Source of the DNA: Mesocentrotus franciscanus
Lineage: Eukaryota; Echinodermata; Echinoidea; Camarodonta; Strongylocentrotidae
DNA: 64,000 nucleotides
Direction of reading: 5' to 3'
NCBI GenBank assembly: GCA_037976565.1
Contig: CP137680.1
Span: 20,672,675-20,736,674, forward strand
This document shows positions 59,396 through 64,000 of this stretch, piece by piece. The notes under the pieces are model-generated. The model saw only the letters and a list, made by a program, of their open reading frames with translations, did no database searches and had not been told where the DNA came from. Numbering within the stretch: the stretch's first letter is position 1; each line of letters opens with the position of its first letter. Both the position numbers and the translations under genes were made by a program.

Positions 59396-59866
59396 CAGAC
59401 GCGTCGTTTTTTAACCTAGGCAAGCCATCCTATTGAGCCCTGTTACCATGGTAGGTTCCATTGATGGCAAAGTTACCATCAATGGTAAGTTTCATGCAAC
59501 GGGGTCCAGATTATTATTTGCTTTGTCTCACTGTTTATAAAGGCAAAATAAAGGATTATCGTACGTTGACCTTACCGATTGAGCCAACGACGGGCTGATG
59601 AAAATGGGTTTGCATGATTGTAATAACCGTAAACCTAACCCTAACTCTAACCAATCCTAATCCTAATCCTAACCCTGACCTTAAAAAATTAACCCAAACC
59701 AAAACCCTAACTAAACCATGACCTCTAATCTAAAGTAGGCTTTGCCATGAATATTCATGAGAGATATGTAATCTGACTGAATAAACCGTATTATCATTAT
59801 CACTTCAATTGGTATAACACACGCACCTAGGATGGCTGATCTTTGTTTTAAAAGACGCGTCCTGGA
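59396..59866. mobile_element. Insertion with telomere-like core, unit F only
   Basis: The ends are imperfect inverted repeats (AGACGCGTC...AAGCCATCCTA and the complement TAGGATGGCT...GACGCGTCCTGG). The interior holds degenerate CCTAACCC/CCTAAT repeats (59630-59690) and an ACCATCAATGG-type small palindrome near 59465. It is absent at the matching place in unit E (about 52065-52075). Confidence 0.6.
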
Positions 59867-60068
59867 CGCGATTTTTTTTTCCCGAACAGATTTGCTATTA
59901 CTAATATTTCCGGCCTTCTTATTAGCTGATATGTTAACGTCATTAGCAATGACGTAACCGTTAACTGATTTTATTATGTATTCAGAACTGAAAAGAATAA
60001 AATAAATGAAATGAAATGTAATGTTCTACAATTATATTTTGACGTCTTTTGTTTTCTCCAAATATAGA

Positions 60069-62004
60069 ATGACGCACCGTGTGTTTGTTGGACCGCATAG
60101 GTTGGTCTTTCTGTTGATGATATCAACAATTTCCATACCGAATATATCAAGTACTACGACGACAGATTTTACTACTACTGATACAAGTATACCAACGGGA
60201 ATTTTTGCAAATACTAATGCAATTATACCAACGGGAGTTCCTGCAACTACTGATACAATTGTACCAACGGGAGTTCCTGCAACTACTGATGCAATTATAC
60301 CAACGGGAGTTCCTGCAACTACTGATACAATTACACCAACAGGAGTTCCTGCAACTACTGAAGCAATTATACCAACGGGAGTTCCTGCAACTACTGATGC
60401 AATTACACCAACGGGAGTTCCTGCAACTACTGATGCAATTATACCAACGGGAGTTCCTGCAACTACTGATGCAATTATACCAACGGGAGTTCCTGCAACT
60501 ACTGATGCAATTATACCAACGGGAGTTCCTGCAACTACTGATGCAATTACACCAACGGGAGTTCCTGCAACTACTGATGCAATTATACCAACGGGAGTTC
60601 CTGCAACTACTGATGCAATTATACCAACGGGAGTTCCTGCAACTACTGATACAATTACACCAACAGGAGTTCCTGCAACTACTGAAGCAATTATACCAAC
60701 GGGAGTTCCTGCAACTACTGATGCAATTACACCAACGAGAGTTCCTGCAACTACTGATGCAATTATACCAACGGAGTTCCTGCAACTACTGATGCAATTA
60801 TACCAACGGGAGTTCCTGCAACTACTGATGCAATTATACCAACGGAGTTCCTGCAACTACTGATGCAATTATACCAACGGGAGTTCCTGCAACTACTGAT
60901 GCAATTACACCAACGGGAGTTCCTGCAACTACTGATGCAATTATACCAACGGGAGTTCCTGCAACTACTGATGCAATTATACCAACGGGAGTTCCTGCAA
61001 CTACTGATACAATTATACCAACGGGAGTTCCTGCAACTACTGATACAATTATACCAACGGGAGTTCCTGCAACTACTGATACAATTATACCAACGGGAGT
61101 TCCTGCAACTACTGATGCAATTGTACCAACGGGAGTTCCTGCAACTACTGATGCAACTATACCAACGAGAGTTCCTGCAACTACTGATATAATTATACCA
61201 ACGGGAGTTCCTGCAACTACTGATATAATTATACCAACGGGAGTTCCTGCAACTACTGATGCAATTATACTAACGGGAGTTCCTTCAAGTACCGATACGA
61301 GGGGGGTTTCCGCAACTACTGATTCAAGTATATCAACGGGAGTTCCTTCAACTACTGAAACAAGGGGGGTTTCCACAACTACTGATGCAATTAGACCAAC
61401 GGCAGTTCCTGCAACTACTGATACAAGGAGGTTTTCCACAACTACTGATGCAATTAGACCAACGGCAGTTCCTGCAACTACTGATACAAGGGGGTTTTCA
61501 ACAACTACTGATGCAATTAGACCAACGGTAGTTCCTGCAACTACTAATACAAGGGGGTTTTCCACAACTACTAATGCAATTAGACCAACGGGAGTTCCTG
61601 CAACTACTGATCAAAATACACCTACATCAACACGGTCAACCCGTGATCCAATTGTTTCAACAGCTTCACCAGAAACGCCTGATCCGAGTGCTAACACCAC
61701 AACCTCCGCGATGACTTCTAGACGCGAAGAGATGTCTACTGAAGGGGAAGATCCTACAAGTCCCCCAGAGGAACCACTCTCGGCTGGTGTTATCGCAGGA
61801 ATCGTCATTGGTTCGCTGGTAGGAGTTGCTGCCATTGCAGGTGGTGTTGGTTACGCTGTGATCCACTGTAAAGGTACCTCACAGGTTAGTCCTGAGAGCA
61901 ATGTGAGCAAGGATATCGAGGTACAGAGCATGTCTAGGGAAGAAGTCGAAGTAAACAACAAGGACCATCTTACTCCCACAGATAACGACCAATCTGAAAC
62001 ATAA
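60069..62004 (+). CDS. Gene F: mucin-like membrane protein, frame broken twice
   Basis: The ATG is at 60069, one base after the acceptor. The signal peptide is as in gene E (VFLLMISTISI). The array is more than 30 units of TDAIIPTGVPAT, richer in Ile than any other member. Two units (at about 60773 and 60842) read CCAACGGAG in place of CCAACGGGAG, each losing one G. After the first the frame ends at 60863, giving about 264 residues without membrane anchor. After both losses the frame is displaced by two and then stays open to 62004 through variant units (TDTRGVSAT-like), stalk MTSRREE, transmembrane helix SAGVIAGIVIGSLVG and tail ending DNDQSET. A probable pseudogene in this sequence, unless the losses are base-calling errors. 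The C-terminal half is otherwise undamaged, which suggests the breaks are recent. Confidence 0.8.
60170..61610 (+). repeat. 36-nt coding repeat array of gene F with 324-bp higher-order period
   Basis: About 38 units including variants. The nine-unit block starting ACAATTACACCAACAGG at 60327 recurs at 60651, exactly 324 bp on. The last units (61290-61600) form a different 72-nt dimer series with GGGGGTTTTCCACAAC-type phrases. Confidence 0.9.
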
Positions 62005-62009
62005 TAAAA

Positions 62010-64000
62010 ATACATGTAATATGCAAATACATGTACAGTCAAACCTGCGTATTGAGGCCACACATTCAAGTGAAACACACCAAAAATGGCCATTGTAGAC
62101 AAGTGGACTTTATAGGCAGGTTCTTCAACACATATATCACTCTGAAGGGAGGCAGTATGGGTGACTAACATAAACAGGTGACCTTTATAGAGAGGTGGCC
62201 ACGATGACAGGTTTGACTGGATGTTGGTTATTGAGATGGTTGGAACTAATTTATGAGAGATGCAGAGCTCTGCTTTATTCAACAAGACGGTGGCCAAACT
62301 GAACGGAACGTGGCATAGAATTAACATACTCTTTCTCAAACCCAACTCCGGAAATACATGAAATACATATACTTGTTTGATATCATCACATTAATAAAAC
62401 TATTGCCTACGTTATTTGAACTACTTCTGAGAAGAAGAAGAAAAAATATCTAGTTATATATCTGTTTCACCTAATTTAGGCACTTCATATTCGTATTAAT
62501 ATACACAGTTAAAGATTGAAAATTGACTCAAGGCCTAAAATACCTGGTGACTCTCATAGGAAAAAGACCTGATTCAGGCAAACCACTAAATTTCGTCAAA
62601 GGAATAAGTTGGCAATTATTTCATTAACTTGACAATATGGAACCTCCCGGCTTTTACCGAATTTCATAGTTTTTAAAACTAAAAATGAGAATCATTGCAG
62701 ATTCGTTTTATATAAAACCAAAGAACCGGCAGTAGTATTCTGAGAAACGCGCAATGAATGGTAAAAAATAACCTAAGTAATTATGAAGTGCAATTGACAA
62801 ACCGAATGTCTAGATTTTATCTATGTGTGTTATATAAAAACATTTTTCCATGCGTTGTAAATTTGTAATGAATGATTTTAAAAAAAATTAATGACATAAT
62901 AGTACGTTACTTTAATATTGGTACGTGTATGTAGTTCAGGGTGATATTTCGATAGTGATAAGACAAAGCCTACATAGCAATCAATTGAATATATCATATA
63001 TGTTTATTGTTAAATTATGTTCGGTATTTGTAGATACTCAACTTTAGAATGTTTGACATTAGTGTCTCTCTTATTTTGTTCAATTTTGCTTTAAAAAAAA
63101 GATCGGACATGGGGTTTTTAGTATGGAGATGGGATTTCTTTTTTTTTTAAAGAGTTTCTATTTTTGTGACCAAACAGATCTACGAGACTTGTAAAGACCT
63201 GTAAAGAACTACTTTAAAACATACAAGTTTGGAATCATACTATCTGCTGATAAGTGATTTGGTGTTTGCACACAGAATGGGTAGATGAAAGTTGCCTGCG
63301 TAGAACGACTCACTGCGCATGCGTGTAGCAAATGAATTTGATTGGTTGAATTTTTTGTCCGTTGCCGAGGTTAGGATATTCAAGGAGAGGGGCACAGGAC
63401 AACTTGCATGTAATAAAAGAATTTTGCAAATATTTAGTTAGAGATCATGATTTGATATTCTTGTACATTACTGTATATCATATATAATTTACGCATGCGC
63501 ATCAAACTACTTTTGATTGGCTGAATCATTGATGTGTGCCATGTTAGATTAGTTTGTTGACCTACTTTTTCTACTTTGGGGACAACTTTGCCGATGAATG
63601 TGTTCGTTAAGTGTTAAGCGTGAAGAGATAATATGTTAGACGCCACAGTGGGAATGAAAGCGTTTAGAAATCTTGACATTAGTTGCTCAGAACTGTGTCA
63701 GATACGTGTGTGGGCCAATTCTGATATAATCTGATGTAATCTTTTTCTTCAGTCGGGTGTGCACTTTAAATTATAAATGCACTACGCTTGTTTCCAGACA
63801 GATTATTCCAACTCCACCCCCTCCCTTGAAGGGTCTCACCTTTTTGGGTCATTCAATGATTATTGTTATTATTTTGTTTCCACTTTTGTAAAACATAGAA
63901 ACAATTTATCGATACTTCGATGCACCTCCAGAATTTGGTAGCGCAAAAGTATTTTTGTTTACTCCATATAAACCGTGAAATTTCAAAAGAGCAGATTTAC
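62010..64000 (+). other. 3' flank of gene F
   Basis: Homologous to the 3' flanks of D and E but more diverged, with an insertion near 63065-63160. The final 75 bases match 55375-55446. Non-coding. Confidence 0.5.

Larger units (their letters stand above)
57605..60067 (+). other. Gene F intron (predicted)
   Basis: 2.46 kb, GT-AG with acceptor CTCCAAATATAG. Colinear with the gene E intron (minisatellite, then TIR element), with an extra insertion at 59396-59866 and unrelated sequence just after it. Confidence 0.6.
56807..64000 (+). repeat. Segmental duplication unit F (runs off window)
   Basis: Third and most diverged unit in its 3' flank. It keeps the left edge shared with D (TGTGCCTAGAACTAC), which E has lost, so it is the most complete copy. 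The right end continues beyond 64000. Confidence 0.85.

Noticed and set aside
1..64000. CRISPR array or prokaryotic defence system
   Set aside because: The tandem repeats have no unique spacers and the window is eukaryotic by splice structure and repeat content.

Overview
This window is animal nuclear DNA, most likely from a marine invertebrate deuterostome such as an echinoderm. The evidence is AT-rich sequence with few genes, GT-AG introns, TTAGGG-type repeats, tRNA-derived SINEs, many miniature inverted-repeat elements, (GA)n tracts and poly-G runs. The species cannot be fixed from sequence alone. There is no sign of a bacterial operon, phage or CRISPR.

Layout. (1) 1-5300: minus-strand 3' part of a WBP4/FBP21-like spliceosomal gene. 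Five coding exons can be joined in phase (matrin zinc finger, basic helix, first WW domain); one intron holds a LINE remnant split by a MITE. (2) 5300-13500: repeat-dominated DNA with nested inverted-repeat elements, an 80-bp satellite, an internal telomeric tract and a SINE. (3) 14000-28320: three minus-strand genes (called A, B, C here) for mucin-like type I membrane proteins. (4) 28320-44700: mostly gene-free, with SINEs, MITEs, a 600-bp trinucleotide satellite and a broken LINE reverse transcriptase. (5) 44700-64000: three plus-strand genes (D, E, F) of the same family, each in a diverged copy of one segmental duplication.

The main find is this six-member family. Every member has a signal peptide, a Ser/Thr/Pro-rich ectodomain of tandem 12-residue (36-nt) repeats, a conserved juxtamembrane stalk, a glycine-rich transmembrane helix and a short conserved tail. 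The whole protein lies in one exon whose splice acceptor sits 0 to 6 nt before the ATG. At least five members have a recognisable upstream non-coding exon that shares a transcription-start motif (GAATCACTRAGATTG), with a TATA box 31 bp before it in gene B. The repeats differ strongly between paralogues while stalk, helix and tail stay conserved. Repeat arrays show higher-order duplications, and two genes (C, F) are broken by single-G losses inside repeat units. This resembles expanding, fast-evolving surface or immune families of invertebrates, but a function cannot be assigned from sequence.
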